From: CAYYGL01 sp964471235
GTDB taxonomy: Bacteria > Calditrichota > Calditrichia > RBG-13-44-9 > J075
NCBI GenBank assembly: GCA_964471235.1
Contig: CAYYGL010000002.1
Location: 1-64,000, forward strand
Direction: 5' to 3'
DNA length: 64,000 nucleotides
The notes below the pieces were generated by a model. That model did no database searches, was not told where the DNA came from, and saw only the letters and a list, made by a program, of their open reading frames with translations. Below, piece after piece: positions 18,335 through 28,858 of this stretch. A program made the position numbers and the translations under genes. Position 1 is the stretch's first letter; the number at the start of each line of letters is the position of its first letter.

Positions 18335-21058
18335 ATGTCTAAAAAGTATGTGTATTATTTCGGAAACGGAGTTGCTGAAGGAAGTGCAGAAATGAAGGAT
18401 TTGCTGGGTGGCAAGGGTGCGAACCTGGCAGAAATGACCCGGCTGGGAATTCCGGTTCCTCCCGGATTTACCATCTCGACGGAAGTTTGTACTTATTTCT
18501 ATCAACACAACCAACAATACCCGTCCGAATTGGAATCGCAGGTGCAGGAAGCGCTGCGAAAGGTTGAACAGGAAATGGGGGCAACGTTCGGTGATGCCAA
18601 AAATCCGTTGCTGGTCTCGGTTCGTTCCGGGGCACGAATTTCCATGCCGGGAATGATGGATACCGTTTTAAACCTGGGATTAAACGACACCACCGTGCAA
18701 GGACTGATCGAACAGACCAACAACCCCCGCTTTGCTTATGATTCTTATCGCCGCTTTGTAGCCATGTATGGCGATGTGGTGTTGGATTTAAAACCGGCAT
18801 CGGAAAACGATATTGACCCGTTTGAAGAAATTTTAATGGCGAAAAAGGCGGAATTAGGTGTGGAACAGGATACCGAACTGGATACGGATGCTCTGAAAGA
18901 ACTGGTGGAGGAGTTTAAAGCTGCCATTAAAGAGAGAACCGGCAAAGACTTTCCGGAAGACCCGATGGAGCAGCTCTGGGGGGCTATCGGAGCGGTTTTC
19001 GGCTCCTGGAATAACGATCGGGCAATTGTATACCGTCAAATACACCATATTCCGGATGAATGGGGAACGGCAGTAAATGTGCAGAGCATGGTATTCGGAA
19101 ATATGGGTGAGGATTCCGGCACCGGGGTGGCGTTTACCCGCGACCCGGCAACCGGGGAGAAAAAACTCTACGGCGAATTCCTGATGAACGCCCAGGGAGA
19201 AGATGTGGTCGCAGGTGTCCGGACCCCTCAAAAGATTGAGCAACTGAAAGACACCATGCCCGAAGTATATGACCAATTCCAACAGATTGCCGAAACTCTG
19301 GAACGCCATTACCGGGATATGCAGGATATGGAATTTACCATCCAGAAAGGACGGTTGTGGATGCTGCAAACCCGGGTCGGGAAACGAACCGGTTTTGCCG
19401 CCCTGCGTATTGCCGTGGAAATGGTTGAAGAGGGATTGCTCAACAAAGAGGAAGCCCTGCTGCGAGTTGCCCCGGACCAGTTGAACCAATTGCTGCGTCC
19501 TATTTTTGATTTGAAAGAAAAGCAGGCTGCCATTGAAGATGGTCGGTTACTGACGGTTGGCTTAAATGCCGGTCCTGGTGCTGCCACCGGCAAAGTGGTG
19601 TTTAATGCCACCGATGCAGTTGCCCTGGCAAACCGGGGAGAACGGGTCATCCTGGTAAGAATGGAAACCTCTCCGGAAGATATTAAGGGCATGAATGCCG
19701 CCGAAGGTATTTTAACTGCCCGGGGGGGAATGACCTCCCATGCTGCCCTGGTGGGGAGACAAATGGGCAAGGTCTGCGTGGTCGGTGCCGGCGAACTGAA
19801 TATCGATTATAATTCCCGCACGTTTCAGGTAAATGGCAAAGTGGTCAAAGAAGGAGATTGGATTTCTCTTGACGGTACCACCGGGGAAGTTATTCAGGGG
19901 CAAATTCAAACCCGCCCCTCGGAAGTGCTGCAAGTTTTGTTTGAAGAAAAAGATGAGGTGCAGACCTCCGATGCGTTTCATATTTACGAACAAATGATGA
20001 CCTGGGCGGATGAATTTCGCCGCCTGCGGGTGCGCACCAATGCGGACCAGCCCGATCAGGCGTCCACTGCCGTGGCATTTGGCGCTGAAGGGATCGGGTT
20101 ATGCCGCACGGAGCACATGTTCTTTGGCGGCAATCGCATTCAGGCAGTGCGGGAAATGATTGTCGCAGAAGATTCCGCCGGAAGGAAAGCGGCTCTCTCC
20201 AAACTGCTCCCAATGCAACGGGAAGATTTCGTCGGTATTTTTCGGGTGATGAAGGAGATGCCGGTGACCATCCGTACCCTGGATCCGCCGTTGCATGAAT
20301 TTCTCCCCCATGATGAAACGGCATTAAAAGAGTTAGCCAGTTCATTGAATGTGCCTTACGAAAAGCTGAAAGCCCGGGTGGACCAATTGCAGGAATTTAA
20401 TCCCATGTTGGGTCACCGGGGATGCCGATTGGGAATTGTCTACCCGGAGATTACCGAAATGCAAGCCCGGGCAATTCTGGAAGCCGCCTGCATTGTTAAA
20501 AAGGAAGGGATTGATGTTAAACCGGAAATTATGATTCCGTTGATTTCGCATGTCAATGAATTGAAAGAACAAGCGCAGGTGGTTCGGGAAGTGGCAAAGG
20601 AAGTGTTTGAAGAGCAGGGTGTCACGGTTGACTACCTGGTAGGCACCATGATTGAAATTCCGCGCGCTGCCATCACGGCGGGTGAGATTGCCACTGTGGC
20701 GGAATTCTTCAGTTTTGGCACCAACGACCTGACCCAGACCACCTTCGGGATGTCACGGGATGATTCCGGATCTTTTCTACCCTTTTACGTGGAACACAAA
20801 ATTTTACCGGCGGATCCCTTTCAAACCGTTGACCAGGATGGCGTGGGCAAATTGATGGAATGGGGCGTGGAACAGGGTAGAAAGACCCGTGATGGCTTAA
20901 AGGTTGGCATTTGCGGGGAACACGGTGGAGAACCGGCTTCTGTGGAATTTTGCCATCGCATCAACCTGAATTATGTTAGCTGCTCCCCTTACCGGGTGCC
21001 AATTGCCCGTTTGGCAGCAGCTCAGGCAGCGTTGAGGGAAAAAATGGCATCTGAATAG
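18335..21058 (+). CDS. ppdK: Pyruvate, phosphate dikinase
   Basis: A 907-residue PPDK, which interconverts pyruvate + ATP + phosphate and PEP + AMP + pyrophosphate. The N-terminal nucleotide-binding domain begins with [20 protein letters not shown]. The central swivelling domain has the catalytic phospho-histidine H469 in [16 protein letters not shown]. The C-terminal TIM barrel has [19 protein letters not shown] and the catalytic cysteine in [10 protein letters not shown]. Length is normal. The start has AAAGGAG upstream. It stands alone, between plsX (divergent) and argR. Confidence 0.97.
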   Translation: MSKKYVYYFGNGVAEGSAEMKDLLGGKGANLAEMTRLGIPVPPGFTISTEVCTYFYQHNQQYPSELESQVQEALRKVEQEMGATFGDAKNPLLVSVRSGARISMPGMMDTVLNLGLNDTTVQGLIEQTNNPRFAYDSYRRFVAMYGDVVLDLKPASENDIDPFEEILMAKKAELGVEQDTELDTDALKELVEEFKAAIKERTGKDFPEDPMEQLWGAIGAVFGSWNNDRAIVYRQIHHIPDEWGTAVNVQSMVFGNMGEDSGTGVAFTRDPATGEKKLYGEFLMNAQGEDVVAGVRTPQKIEQLKDTMPEVYDQFQQIAETLERHYRDMQDMEFTIQKGRLWMLQTRVGKRTGFAALRIAVEMVEEGLLNKEEALLRVAPDQLNQLLRPIFDLKEKQAAIEDGRLLTVGLNAGPGAATGKVVFNATDAVALANRGERVILVRMETSPEDIKGMNAAEGILTARGGMTSHAALVGRQMGKVCVVGAGELNIDYNSRTFQVNGKVVKEGDWISLDGTTGEVIQGQIQTRPSEVLQVLFEEKDEVQTSDAFHIYEQMMTWADEFRRLRVRTNADQPDQASTAVAFGAEGIGLCRTEHMFFGGNRIQAVREMIVAEDSAGRKAALSKLLPMQREDFVGIFRVMKEMPVTIRTLDPPLHEFLPHDETALKELASSLNVPYEKLKARVDQLQEFNPMLGHRGCRLGIVYPEITEMQARAILEAACIVKKEGIDVKPEIMIPLISHVNELKEQAQVVREVAKEVFEEQGVTVDYLVGTMIEIPRAAITAGEIATVAEFFSFGTNDLTQTTFGMSRDDSGSFLPFYVEHKILPADPFQTVDQDGVGKLMEWGVEQGRKTRDGLKVGICGEHGGEPASVEFCHRINLNYVSCSPYRVPIARLAAAQAALREKMASE

Positions 21059-21661
21059 CATTTGGTTCATCACCCCACAACGTGATCACTCCTTGACCAC
21101 GTGCTCGCGTTGAGGTCCGGAAAAGGGGGAGCATACGGCAGTATGGACCGTCAGTAAACAAGGTGCACAGCATAAAATGACGGCACCTGTAAACGACCAA
21201 TTGCCACTTCATGGCGTGTTCTGAGGTTAGAATTGGGTAACAGCTTGCCGGATTAAACCGAACTGCCTGAAGCGGTTCATCGAATTGTAGGGAGTTCCCT
21301 CCAGGGCGAAGGATTTTTTGATTGGAAGATTTTCCAAATTTACGAACCGGTTAAACACGGAGAATATTCGTATTTTTATGCCGTCTCCCCCATTATCTAC
21401 GGATAAAATCTTAATAACTTCTAATGTTTAAATAAGTTACGTCGAAACCATGAGAGACATAAAAAAGGGAGGGTATGCAAATGAATGAAATTTAATCTCC
21501 CCGGCGATGCTATAACAAGTTATCCGGGCAATATAATCTTATCCGAGGGGGACGAAAAGAAACAGCGGGGAAGTCTCCCCTGGAGGTTATGGCATACGGC
21601 GGGGGCGGAGAGATCAGGGAAGTTTACAGTGGATGTAACAGAACACAAAAGGAGTGTAAAA
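21059..21661. other. 603-bp spacer between ppdK and argR
   Basis: No gene with family support. The open frame extending argR upstream to 21485 has no similarity to ArgR and no ribosome-binding site at its start. No ARG-box-like palindrome or T-tailed hairpin was found by eye. Confidence 0.45.
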
Positions 21662-22117
21662 ATGGCTAAAAAAAAGGAACGCCAATATGCCATCAAGCAA
21701 ATTGTTCAAGAAGAACATATTGCCAATCAATCGGAATTATTAGCCAGATTACAAGCCCGGGGGTATTCAACTACCCAGGCGACTCTTTCCCGCGATCTCC
21801 ATGAGATGGGTATCATCCGAAAACCGACGCCGGAAGGATACCGCTATGTGATTGCCGAGCAGGAAGGGAATCATGCTTTTATGAAGATAGTAGGGATGGA
21901 AATTTTGGGAATTTATCATAATGAAAATCTGGTAGTGGTGAAAACGATCACCGGCCGAGCCAAGGGGGTAGCGATATTTATCGATCAGATGAAACATCGC
22001 AATATTCTGGCAACGATTGCCGGGGACAACGCCATCCTCATCGTTCCGGACTCCACTACCAATATTCCCGTTATTAAAGAGGCTGTGGAGAACATTGTTT
22101 ATCAGAAATGGAGCTGA
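21662..22117 (+). CDS. argR: Arginine repressor ArgR
   Basis: A 151-residue ArgR/AhrC. The N-terminal winged helix reads QYAIKQIVQEEHIANQSEL then GYSTTQATLSRDLHEMGI, where the SRDL helix contacts ARG boxes. The C-terminal arginine-binding and hexamer domain includes VKTITGRAKGVAIFID and the conserved TIAGDNAILIV. I place the start at 21662, which has AAAGGAG 6 nt upstream and agrees with the family N-terminus. The last 10 bp overlap the next gene. No arginine biosynthesis gene is in the window, so it acts in trans. Confidence 0.95.
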   Translation: MAKKKERQYAIKQIVQEEHIANQSELLARLQARGYSTTQATLSRDLHEMGIIRKPTPEGYRYVIAEQEGNHAFMKIVGMEILGIYHNENLVVVKTITGRAKGVAIFIDQMKHRNILATIAGDNAILIVPDSTTNIPVIKEAVENIVYQKWS

Positions 22118-24738
22118 AATCGAAAATAGATATTGATTTTCTGCCATTTGTCCTGAAACCGGTTCGGTATCTGGGAAACGAACTGAATACCGTTTTAAAA
22201 GATCCGCATCCAATAGACCTGCATGTCGCACTTTGTTATGCCGATGTGTATGACACCGGTATCAAGGACATCACATTTGAGACGCTTTATTTTGGTCTGA
22301 ATCAAAATAACAGGGTATGGGCGGAGAGAATTTACGCACCCTGGATAGACGCAGAAGGGGTTCTAAAGGAGCAACGGATACCGCTTTTCTCACTGGAATC
22401 CCGGACCCCACTATCCGAATTTGATGCGTTTGTTTTTTATCTTCCGGAAATACTGACCATTCCGGAGGTATTAACCATCCTCTCCCTCTCTGGTGTTGCC
22501 GCAAAAGGCAAGATGAGAGGAGATTCGGACCCCCTCATTATCGGTTGCGGACCCGGGGTTCTGCAACCGGAATGGGGTGCAGACTTTTTCGATCTCATTG
22601 TGCCGGGGAGTAACATCGGAGCCATTTTACAACTTCTCTCCGCCATTACAACTTTCCGGCAGCCCGGGCAGTCAAAAGCCGAGTTACTCTTTTCATTCAG
22701 TCAGATTAGCGGGGTTTATATCCCTTCCTTTTATCAACCCCGATACAATGATTTTCAAGAATTTCAAGGGAACTCGACTGTTCACCCGGGGGTGCCCAAG
22801 CAAATTGAAATACGCCCGGAGACTCACCGGGAAAACCAGTCTCTCTTTATTCCGCCCCTCTCTCCGTTAACTGATTTTACCGTTTCCCGCTATTTTCCTT
22901 ACGATTGGGAAATCGCTTCCAATCGGGAGTGCCCGGCTCGCACCAACCGGCTTGTCAATTCGGCAGGACATGAAAGCATTGTCCGGTTTTTTGAAGAAGC
23001 AATCAGACTGCTCCGCCCCTATTTCCCATCGAAAATCGAGCAATTGCTGACACCCACAAAATCGCTGGTTGCCAACTTGTGGAAAATTCTGAAGGAAAAA
23101 AATGTTCTGGACAAGCGGAAGATTGAATATTCGGTGTCGGATTTTCGCTGGAATCTGGGTAATCCCGATGCTGCGGAGATGTTATTCCAATTGCAGCAGC
23201 TGCCGTTCCCGATTTTTCTCGGCGGAGCCAGTTCCCGGCTGCGCCGAATGGCAAACATTCAATTACGGGAGAAGGAGGTTCTGGATGCGCTTTCCGCCAT
23301 CCTGAGCGAGGGCTGGAAATCTGTTCACCTCTTTTCCATAATCGGTTTGCCCACCGAGAAGACCGAAGACTTAAATGAATTGATTCATCTGGTAAAGCAG
23401 TGCCAGGAACTTACCGAAAGTTTTCCGGGCGCTCGTTTAAGCATCTCACTGGAAGGATTCTCCCCGCGTCCGTTTACCCCGTTCCAGTGGGAAAAACAAG
23501 AGTCACCGGCGGTGTTGGCAGAAAGAAGCGACTATATCCGCACGAAGCTGCCGGAAAAAGTCCCCCTGGAGATAACGGAGAATTATTACTTGCCCCTGTT
23601 ACGCACTTTATTCCACCGGGTGGGTCGGCCGATGGGCACTGTTATTATGCGCGCCTGGGAATTAGGCGCCCGGTTTGTTCATCATCGGGAAACGTTCCAA
23701 ACCACCCCCTGGGAGGAAGCCTGGCAGGAATTCGGGAGGGATTTACAGCTATACCTTTCTCCCATTTCCATCACTTCTCCCCTCCCCTGGGACTTCTTCT
23801 CATTTGGAGTGGGCAAAGCGTTCTATCGAACTGAAAAAAATCGGGCGGCACAGGGGCAACTGCATTCAGAGAACCGGGATAGTGTTTCCCTGGGGATGGG
23901 GATAACCGCCAGGGAGTTTGAAGCGATCATCCGACACACTGCCCGGAACCCATACGAGGGTACATCAACGTTCCAGAGAACCGATACCCGCACACATGCC
24001 GCCTTACCGCAGGAAGCACAACCAATTCGCTATGGCAGGAAGGGGAAAAAAGTTCAAATGCCTTCTGCGGTTATCAAAACCCGTATTCGGGTGCGTTATT
24101 CCAAAACCGGCGTATATCGGTTTTTGTCACACAAAGATTTAACGGTCATTTTTAACCGGGCATTACGAATGGCAAAAATTCCGGTTGTCCAATCCCAGGG
24201 AAAGAAAAGAACGCTGAAAATTTCTTATGGGCTGCCATTAAGCAGCGGAGTAGCGTCCACTGCGGAGTATTTGGATTTGGAAGTCAAATTGGGAAGGGAA
24301 ATTGATTTACAGAAGCAGTTAAATGCATATCTTCCGGATGGGATACGCATTCTGCAGTACAAAAGCATTTTTCGGAAAGTGCCGGCGCTGGCTGCCGTGG
24401 TAAACTTCACCACCTATGAAGTTCACTTTCCGGAAATCGATTTTTCCACCGAGTGGATAGCGGAGTGGTTAGCCCGGGAGAAAATCCTGGTAGACCGCCG
24501 TACCAAAGAAGGAGTACGAGAGGTGGATATTCGTCCTTTTGTGGACGGCATGACATCCAAAAATAACATCCTGGAAGTTTCAATTCTTATTAAAGAGGAA
24601 CAAACTGCTAAAATAACCGAAGTTTTAGAATCGCTGTTAACACCGCAAGGCATTGACTATCGACGGTGTTTTATTCAAAGGACGGGACAGTTTATTGTTA
24701 AAGAGGATAGACGTTTGACACCCTTTGAGGTACTTTGA
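22108..24738 (+). CDS. TIGR03960/DUF2344-type fusion protein without radical-SAM cysteines
   Basis: An 876-residue fusion of two proteins usually encoded side by side before RNase G: a TIGR03960-type B12-binding/radical-SAM protein (residues 1 to about 600) and a DUF2344 domain (about 665-876, starting IRVRYSKTGVYRFLSHKDL). The N-terminal half keeps family landmarks (KPVRYLGNELNTV, ADVYDTGIKDITFETLYF, IPLFSLESRTPLSEFD). Where the family has the CxxxCxxC cluster motif this protein reads WEIASNRECPARTNRLV (about 267-283), with one cysteine only, and no CxxxCxxC exists elsewhere. The frame is otherwise intact. It is probably no longer a radical-SAM enzyme. The next gene is rng, as in the usual cluster. 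Confidence 0.85.
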   Translation: MELKSKIDIDFLPFVLKPVRYLGNELNTVLKDPHPIDLHVALCYADVYDTGIKDITFETLYFGLNQNNRVWAERIYAPWIDAEGVLKEQRIPLFSLESRTPLSEFDAFVFYLPEILTIPEVLTILSLSGVAAKGKMRGDSDPLIIGCGPGVLQPEWGADFFDLIVPGSNIGAILQLLSAITTFRQPGQSKAELLFSFSQISGVYIPSFYQPRYNDFQEFQGNSTVHPGVPKQIEIRPETHRENQSLFIPPLSPLTDFTVSRYFPYDWEIASNRECPARTNRLVNSAGHESIVRFFEEAIRLLRPYFPSKIEQLLTPTKSLVANLWKILKEKNVLDKRKIEYSVSDFRWNLGNPDAAEMLFQLQQLPFPIFLGGASSRLRRMANIQLREKEVLDALSAILSEGWKSVHLFSIIGLPTEKTEDLNELIHLVKQCQELTESFPGARLSISLEGFSPRPFTPFQWEKQESPAVLAERSDYIRTKLPEKVPLEITENYYLPLLRTLFHRVGRPMGTVIMRAWELGARFVHHRETFQTTPWEEAWQEFGRDLQLYLSPISITSPLPWDFFSFGVGKAFYRTEKNRAAQGQLHSENRDSVSLGMGITAREFEAIIRHTARNPYEGTSTFQRTDTRTHAALPQEAQPIRYGRKGKKVQMPSAVIKTRIRVRYSKTGVYRFLSHKDLTVIFNRALRMAKIPVVQSQGKKRTLKISYGLPLSSGVASTAEYLDLEVKLGREIDLQKQLNAYLPDGIRILQYKSIFRKVPALAAVVNFTTYEVHFPEIDFSTEWIAEWLAREKILVDRRTKEGVREVDIRPFVDGMTSKNNILEVSILIKEEQTAKITEVLESLLTPQGIDYRRCFIQRTGQFIVKEDRRLTPFEVL

Positions 24739-25123
24739 CCGGATAAAGTACCTATCCCATAAGCCGGGAATAAATTTTATCATCTTGCCGCTTTCAACAG
24801 AAAAAAGGGTGTAACGAGCATTAAGAACAGAATGACGGGCTGATAAAAATCTGTAAACGATGGATCATTCAGTTGTTTTTAAGATAAACGTATTAAACCT
24901 TTGTCATCTGGCATACCCACGGGTTTATTTTTGCCTGTTGAAACAACTGAACCCATCCTCATCACATTTGGCATTCGGACGCATTTTGACGGTTAAGTTT
25001 TGGAACCGAATGCCATTGTAAGCCCATAAGTTCCTCGCCCTCCCTGTCTTACCGTTCGGTTTGTGCCTCCGTTCAGCGATTCCTTTTTTCAACCGCTTAT
25101 GATGGAAAGGAAGTCTGTGGATT
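24739..25123. other. 385-bp spacer before rng
   Basis: Noncoding by inspection. An AAAGGAA lies about 12 bp before the rng start. No terminator, repeat or supported small gene was seen. Confidence 0.45.
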
Positions 25124-26656
25124 ATGAAAAAGGAAATTATCATTAATTCAACCAATGAAGATACCCGAATTGCCTTGCTGGAAAATGGCAAATTAGTAGA
25201 ATTATTTGTGGAACGCCCGGATCGGGAACGGATGGTGGGGGATATTTATAAGGGCAGAGTTCGAAGAGTGGTCAGGGGGATGCAGGCAGCATTTATTGAC
25301 ATCGGCTTCGAACAGGATGCCTTTTTACATTTTTCCGATATGGGTTCCAATGTCAACCAACTGTTTGCCGACATTGAAGAAGAAGAGTTGGAGAATGGCA
25401 ATGGAAAGAACAAAAATCAAGTGGAACCGCAAGATCTGCTCCGAAACGGGCAGGAAATTGTGGTTCAAATCATCAAAGAACCGATTAGCAGCAAAGGACC
25501 GCGGGTTACTACCGAATTGACCATACCCGGGCGCTTTTTGGTCTTGGTGCCCAATCAACACCGCATTGGTATTTCCCGTAAAATTTCTTCCCGGCAGGAA
25601 CGAAGGCGTTTGCGTCAACTGGCGAGAAAACTTCTTCCCAAGAACTTTGGACTGATTGTTCGTACCGTCGCCGAAGGGAAAAATGAGAGCATCATCAAAC
25701 AAGACCTGGAAAAGCTGTTGTCCGATTGGGAAGAAATCCAGAAGAAAATTCGTACCGCTAAACCCCCGATGTTATTATACCAGGACCTGGGGATGGCATC
25801 CAGTGTTATCCGGGATTTGTTTACCTCCGATGTTGCCCGGGTTGTGGTGGATTCCCGGAAAATGCAGCGGGAAATCATTCGTTATTTAAGAGAGGTTGGC
25901 TCGGAGTTGGTAAACCGCGTGGAATATTTCAAATCAAAAAAGCCAATTTTTGATGTTTTCCGCATCGAACAGGACATTCAAAACAGCATTCAGAAAAAGG
26001 TGAATATGCCCAATGGCGGGTATTTGTTCATTGAACATACCGAGGCATTAACCGTGGTGGATGTCAATTCCGGGCGCTATTTTGGTAAAAAAGATCATGA
26101 GAGAAATTCGTTAAAAATCAATCTGGAGGCCTCCCGGGAAATTGCCCGCCAACTACGCCTGCGAGACGTGGGCGGGTTAATCGTCATTGATTTTATCGAT
26201 ATGGAAGAAGAAAGTAACAAACAAAAAGTATTAAACGAGCTTCGAAAGGAGTTTGGTCGGGACCGGGCAATTACCAAGTTGGGAGAGATGAGCCGTTTCG
26301 GATTGGTAGAAATGACCCGGCAGCGTATTCGACCCAGTTTAATTTATAATATCACCGAACCATGCCCCACCTGTGGGGGAAACGGATTGGTACCCACCAG
26401 GGGCACCATCCTGGCAAATATCGAGCGGGCAATCCGCCGTTATATTGCTGCCCGGTTAGACCGGAGAATTATTTTACAGGTACACCCGGAAATGTTGGAC
26501 TATTTGAATAACAAGCGCTTTGGGCGTCGTTTCCGTTTGATGTGGAAATACTGGGTAAAAATAACCGCTGAAGTGAATGAACAACTCCAACGCCATGAAT
26601 TCCGCCTTTTGACCAAACGAAAAAGAGAGGACGTTACCGACCGGTTCGTTTTTTAG
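25124..26656 (+). CDS. rng: Ribonuclease G/E family endoribonuclease
   Basis: A 510-residue RNase G-type enzyme. The S1 RNA-binding domain (about residues 36-115) begins GDIYKGRVRRVVRGMQAAFIDIG. The catalytic domain has the two magnesium-binding aspartates D313 (VVDVNSGRY) and D356 (VIDFIDMEEE). The zinc-link motif CPTCGGNG near residue 413 holds the dimer together. There is no long RNase E scaffold tail, so RNase G is the better name. It processes rRNA and mRNA in the cytoplasm. The pairing with a TIGR03960-type gene upstream is a conserved arrangement. Confidence 0.95.
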   Translation: MKKEIIINSTNEDTRIALLENGKLVELFVERPDRERMVGDIYKGRVRRVVRGMQAAFIDIGFEQDAFLHFSDMGSNVNQLFADIEEEELENGNGKNKNQVEPQDLLRNGQEIVVQIIKEPISSKGPRVTTELTIPGRFLVLVPNQHRIGISRKISSRQERRRLRQLARKLLPKNFGLIVRTVAEGKNESIIKQDLEKLLSDWEEIQKKIRTAKPPMLLYQDLGMASSVIRDLFTSDVARVVVDSRKMQREIIRYLREVGSELVNRVEYFKSKKPIFDVFRIEQDIQNSIQKKVNMPNGGYLFIEHTEALTVVDVNSGRYFGKKDHERNSLKINLEASREIARQLRLRDVGGLIVIDFIDMEEESNKQKVLNELRKEFGRDRAITKLGEMSRFGLVEMTRQRIRPSLIYNITEPCPTCGGNGLVPTRGTILANIERAIRRYIAARLDRRIILQVHPEMLDYLNNKRFGRRFRLMWKYWVKITAEVNEQLQRHEFRLLTKRKREDVTDRFVF

Positions 26657-26710
26657 AAACGGGATTCCTCTGAGCGAATTTGAATGGAAAATGTATCGGG
26701 GATAAACTAT

Positions 26711-26885
26711 GTAACTACTCAGGTCATAGCTATTTAAGACGTAAATAAGAAAGAGTTCCGGTAGAAATCTGTTTTTGTCCTCAAAACTTTTTCTTTACTG
26801 CAATGAGCGCAGCGGATACGCGACGAGCCGCAACGTGAAAGAGATAAACATCTGTTCGTTGCGGTATATCAACCTGAGTAGTTAC
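26711..26885 (+). mobile_element. MITE-like repeat, copy 2 (175 bp)
   Basis: Bounded by perfect 14-bp terminal inverted repeats, GTAACTACTCAGGT at 26711-26724 and ACCTGAGTAGTTAC at 26872-26885. The interior matches copy 1 (17800-17991) nearly throughout, including AATAAGAAAGAGTTCC-like and CAACGTGAAAGAGATAAACA segments. No open frame. It lies in the convergent spacer between rng and the ptsIIA operon and makes up most of that 297-bp gap. Confidence 0.8.
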
Positions 26886-26953
26886 TAAATGATTAATAGG
26901 GACTGTGAGCCGGTGGAAGGACCAAGTGTTTCACCTGGTTAAGCGCTGTGCTG

Positions 26954-27334
26954 CTAATCCATCCGTACCCCTCGATGGGTATCCTGTTCCAGAATAGCGG
27001 GAAGTTCTTCCGGAGGAACGGTATCCCTTTTGGTCAGGAAGGAGATTAACATTGGCAGGTTTACCCCCGAGATGACGTGGATTTTGGGGAATTCATGAGA
27101 TATCCTTTTTGCCACCGTCCAACAGCTACCGCCCCTTAAATCCGCCATGATAATCACATCATCTCCTCCCTGTTTATGGAGAAAACTAACCAGATGATGA
27201 TAGAGGGTTTCCGGGGACAGGTTTTCATTGGTGAACGGGTAAAGAGAATCCGTGCTACCTAAAATCTTTTCAACAGCATTCACAAATTCGAATGCCAGGT
27301 TGCCATGACAGATGACCAGGCCGGTAACCATCAT
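26954..27334 (-). CDS. Mannose-family PTS EIIA-domain protein
   Basis: A 126-residue EIIA(Man)-fold protein. The phosphorylatable histidine is H10 in GLVICHGNLA. The conserved MADLRGGSCW and VISGVNLPML segments follow. Stand-alone EIIA proteins next to hprK are usually regulatory members of an incomplete phosphotransferase system rather than sugar transporters. Its start overlaps the hprK stop by 4 bp. HPr and EI genes, which normally follow, are not in the window. Confidence 0.92.
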   Translation of the reverse strand: MMVTGLVICHGNLAFEFVNAVEKILGSTDSLYPFTNENLSPETLYHHLVSFLHKQGGDDVIIMADLRGGSCWTVAKRISHEFPKIHVISGVNLPMLISFLTKRDTVPPEELPAILEQDTHRGVRMD

Positions 27335-28329
27335 TCGAAATCCTTATCTAAAAAATCCCTTGTCTTTAACTGCCGGAGATGCTCCCGTTCCTGTCGTTTC
27401 ATTTTTTCCATTAACCTTCGGTTGAATTCCGTGGGAGTATGGTGCCCATGCAGCTTCAATTGCTCATTCATGGCGATTGTTTCGGCAATTACGGTAATAT
27501 TTTTCCCGGGATGGATGGGCAGAACAACCCGGGAAATTTGCACATCCAGAATGGTTGAGGTTTGCCGATCCAATCCGGTGCGATCATAATCTACTTTGGG
27601 ATCAAATTCCACCAGGTTTACTTCTACTTCAATACGCTTATGAATCCGCACTCCCCGAATGCCGAATATTTGTCGTACATCGATCAAGCCCAGGCCCCGG
27701 ATTTCAATCAAATGTTCGGAGATGTCTCTCCCCTCCCCCATCAAAATTTCTTCGGTCTTTCGAGTAATAACCACCATATCATCAGCCACCAGGCGATGCC
27801 CTCTCTCCACCAGGTCCAATGCGATTTCACTTTTACCAATACCACTTCGTCCGGTAAACAACAGCCCAATACCATACACGTCGACCAGGGTGCCATGTAC
27901 CGTGGTCCGGGGAGCAAACGCATTTTGCAGATAATCGCTTAAGCGGTGGGAGAATGTTGTTGTGGCAAAAGAGCTTCGAAAAACGCTAATGTAACGACGA
28001 ATGGCAATATGAATCAATTCCGGGGGGGGTTCATTGCCATCGGTAATAAACAGGCAGGGGATTTCGAATTGAAGCACCTTCTCCAACGCCTCTTTTCGCT
28101 GCCGGGAAGAGAGGCTGTTCAGGTAACGAATTTCCGTATTTCCCAGCACTTGAACGCGATTGTAGGTAAATAGTTCGAGAAATCCTGCCAGCGCCAGACC
28201 GGGTCGGTGCAGTTCACTCTGGGTGATTTCACGCTCAAAACCGGCGTCAGAGGTCAACAATTCCAACTTTAGTTTTTCCCGGTTCTCCCGGTATAATTTC
28301 CCAACTGTTAAGGTATTTTGCATTAACAT
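27331..28329 (-). CDS. hprK: HPr kinase/phosphorylase
   Basis: A 332-residue HprK, which phosphorylates HPr on a serine and can reverse the reaction. The P-loop GRSGIGKS lies at 160-167 after the conserved H145 (TVHGTLVDVYG). The family signature IEIRGLGLIDVRQIFG follows near residue 210. In FCB bacteria and Proteobacteria HprK is regulatory and not linked to carbon catabolite repression in the Firmicutes manner. It is coupled to the EIIA gene and separated from hpf by a terminator, so these two genes may have their own promoter in 28330-28474. Confidence 0.95.
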   Translation of the reverse strand: MLMQNTLTVGKLYRENREKLKLELLTSDAGFEREITQSELHRPGLALAGFLELFTYNRVQVLGNTEIRYLNSLSSRQRKEALEKVLQFEIPCLFITDGNEPPPELIHIAIRRYISVFRSSFATTTFSHRLSDYLQNAFAPRTTVHGTLVDVYGIGLLFTGRSGIGKSEIALDLVERGHRLVADDMVVITRKTEEILMGEGRDISEHLIEIRGLGLIDVRQIFGIRGVRIHKRIEVEVNLVEFDPKVDYDRTGLDRQTSTILDVQISRVVLPIHPGKNITVIAETIAMNEQLKLHGHHTPTEFNRRLMEKMKRQEREHLRQLKTRDFLDKDFE

Positions 28330-28474
28330 CAGTAAATTCTCATCAATCTATGATCGGGGAATGAGGAAATCGCTGCTTTTCTTCGTTCTTCCAAATGTAT
28401 TCATCTACTCCCCTGCCTGTCCGTTAACTACGTTTCTGGAAAATAATTTAATAGAATTATCATCAATTGCCAAT

Positions 28475-28505
28475 AAAAAAAGGGGATACCAATGGATATC
28501 CCCTT
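28475..28505 (-). terminator. Rho-independent terminator after hpf
   Basis: On the minus strand the stem GGGGATA/TATCCCC (28497-28503 with 28482-28488) is followed directly by seven T residues. It sits 24 bp after the hpf stop codon and before hprK, so it ends the xerC-hpf transcript or lowers read-through into hprK. Confidence 0.85.
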
Positions 28506-28528
28506 CTCAACTTAAATTTTTGGAATGA

Positions 28529-28840
28529 TTATGCGGAATTAATAACATCTTTTTCCGGTGTTCTTATTTTGGATTTATACCTTTTCAACTGTCGTTCCGC
28601 TTTATCTAAAGCGAGGTCAAAGGATTTCCGTAGATCTTCGGAAATTTCTTTGACCACGATATCTTTGTTAAAAACGTGAATTTTGATCTCCACATAGCGT
28701 GTTTGTTTTTCCCAACCCAATATAACTTCCACATCAACAATGCCGTCAAAAAAGCGATTTAACTTCTGAATTTTTTCCTCAACATATTCGCGTAAATCGT
28801 CCGGAAGTTTAAAATGGCGGGCTGTGATTTTGAAGTTCAT
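28529..28840 (-). CDS. hpf: Ribosome hibernation promoting factor (HPF/RaiA family)
   Basis: A 103-residue short-form HPF. The N-terminal MNFKITARHFKLPDDLREYVEEKI and the RFFDGIVDVEVIL segment are typical of the family that binds the 30S subunit and promotes inactive ribosome dimers or monomers in stationary phase. It lacks the C-terminal domain of long HPF. A strong AAGGAGG precedes the ATG. It lies 18 bp after xerC. The hpf-hprK-ptsIIA order is the conserved rpoN-region order without rpoN. Confidence 0.93.
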   Translation of the reverse strand: MNFKITARHFKLPDDLREYVEEKIQKLNRFFDGIVDVEVILGWEKQTRYVEIKIHVFNKDIVVKEISEDLRKSFDLALDKAERQLKRYKSKIRTPEKDVINSA

Positions 28841-28858
28841 AAAATCCTCCTTATGAGA

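Noticed and set aside
21485..21661. 59-codon N-terminal extension of argR
   Set aside because: ArgR proteins start where MAKKKE begins here, and a strong ribosome-binding site precedes that ATG.
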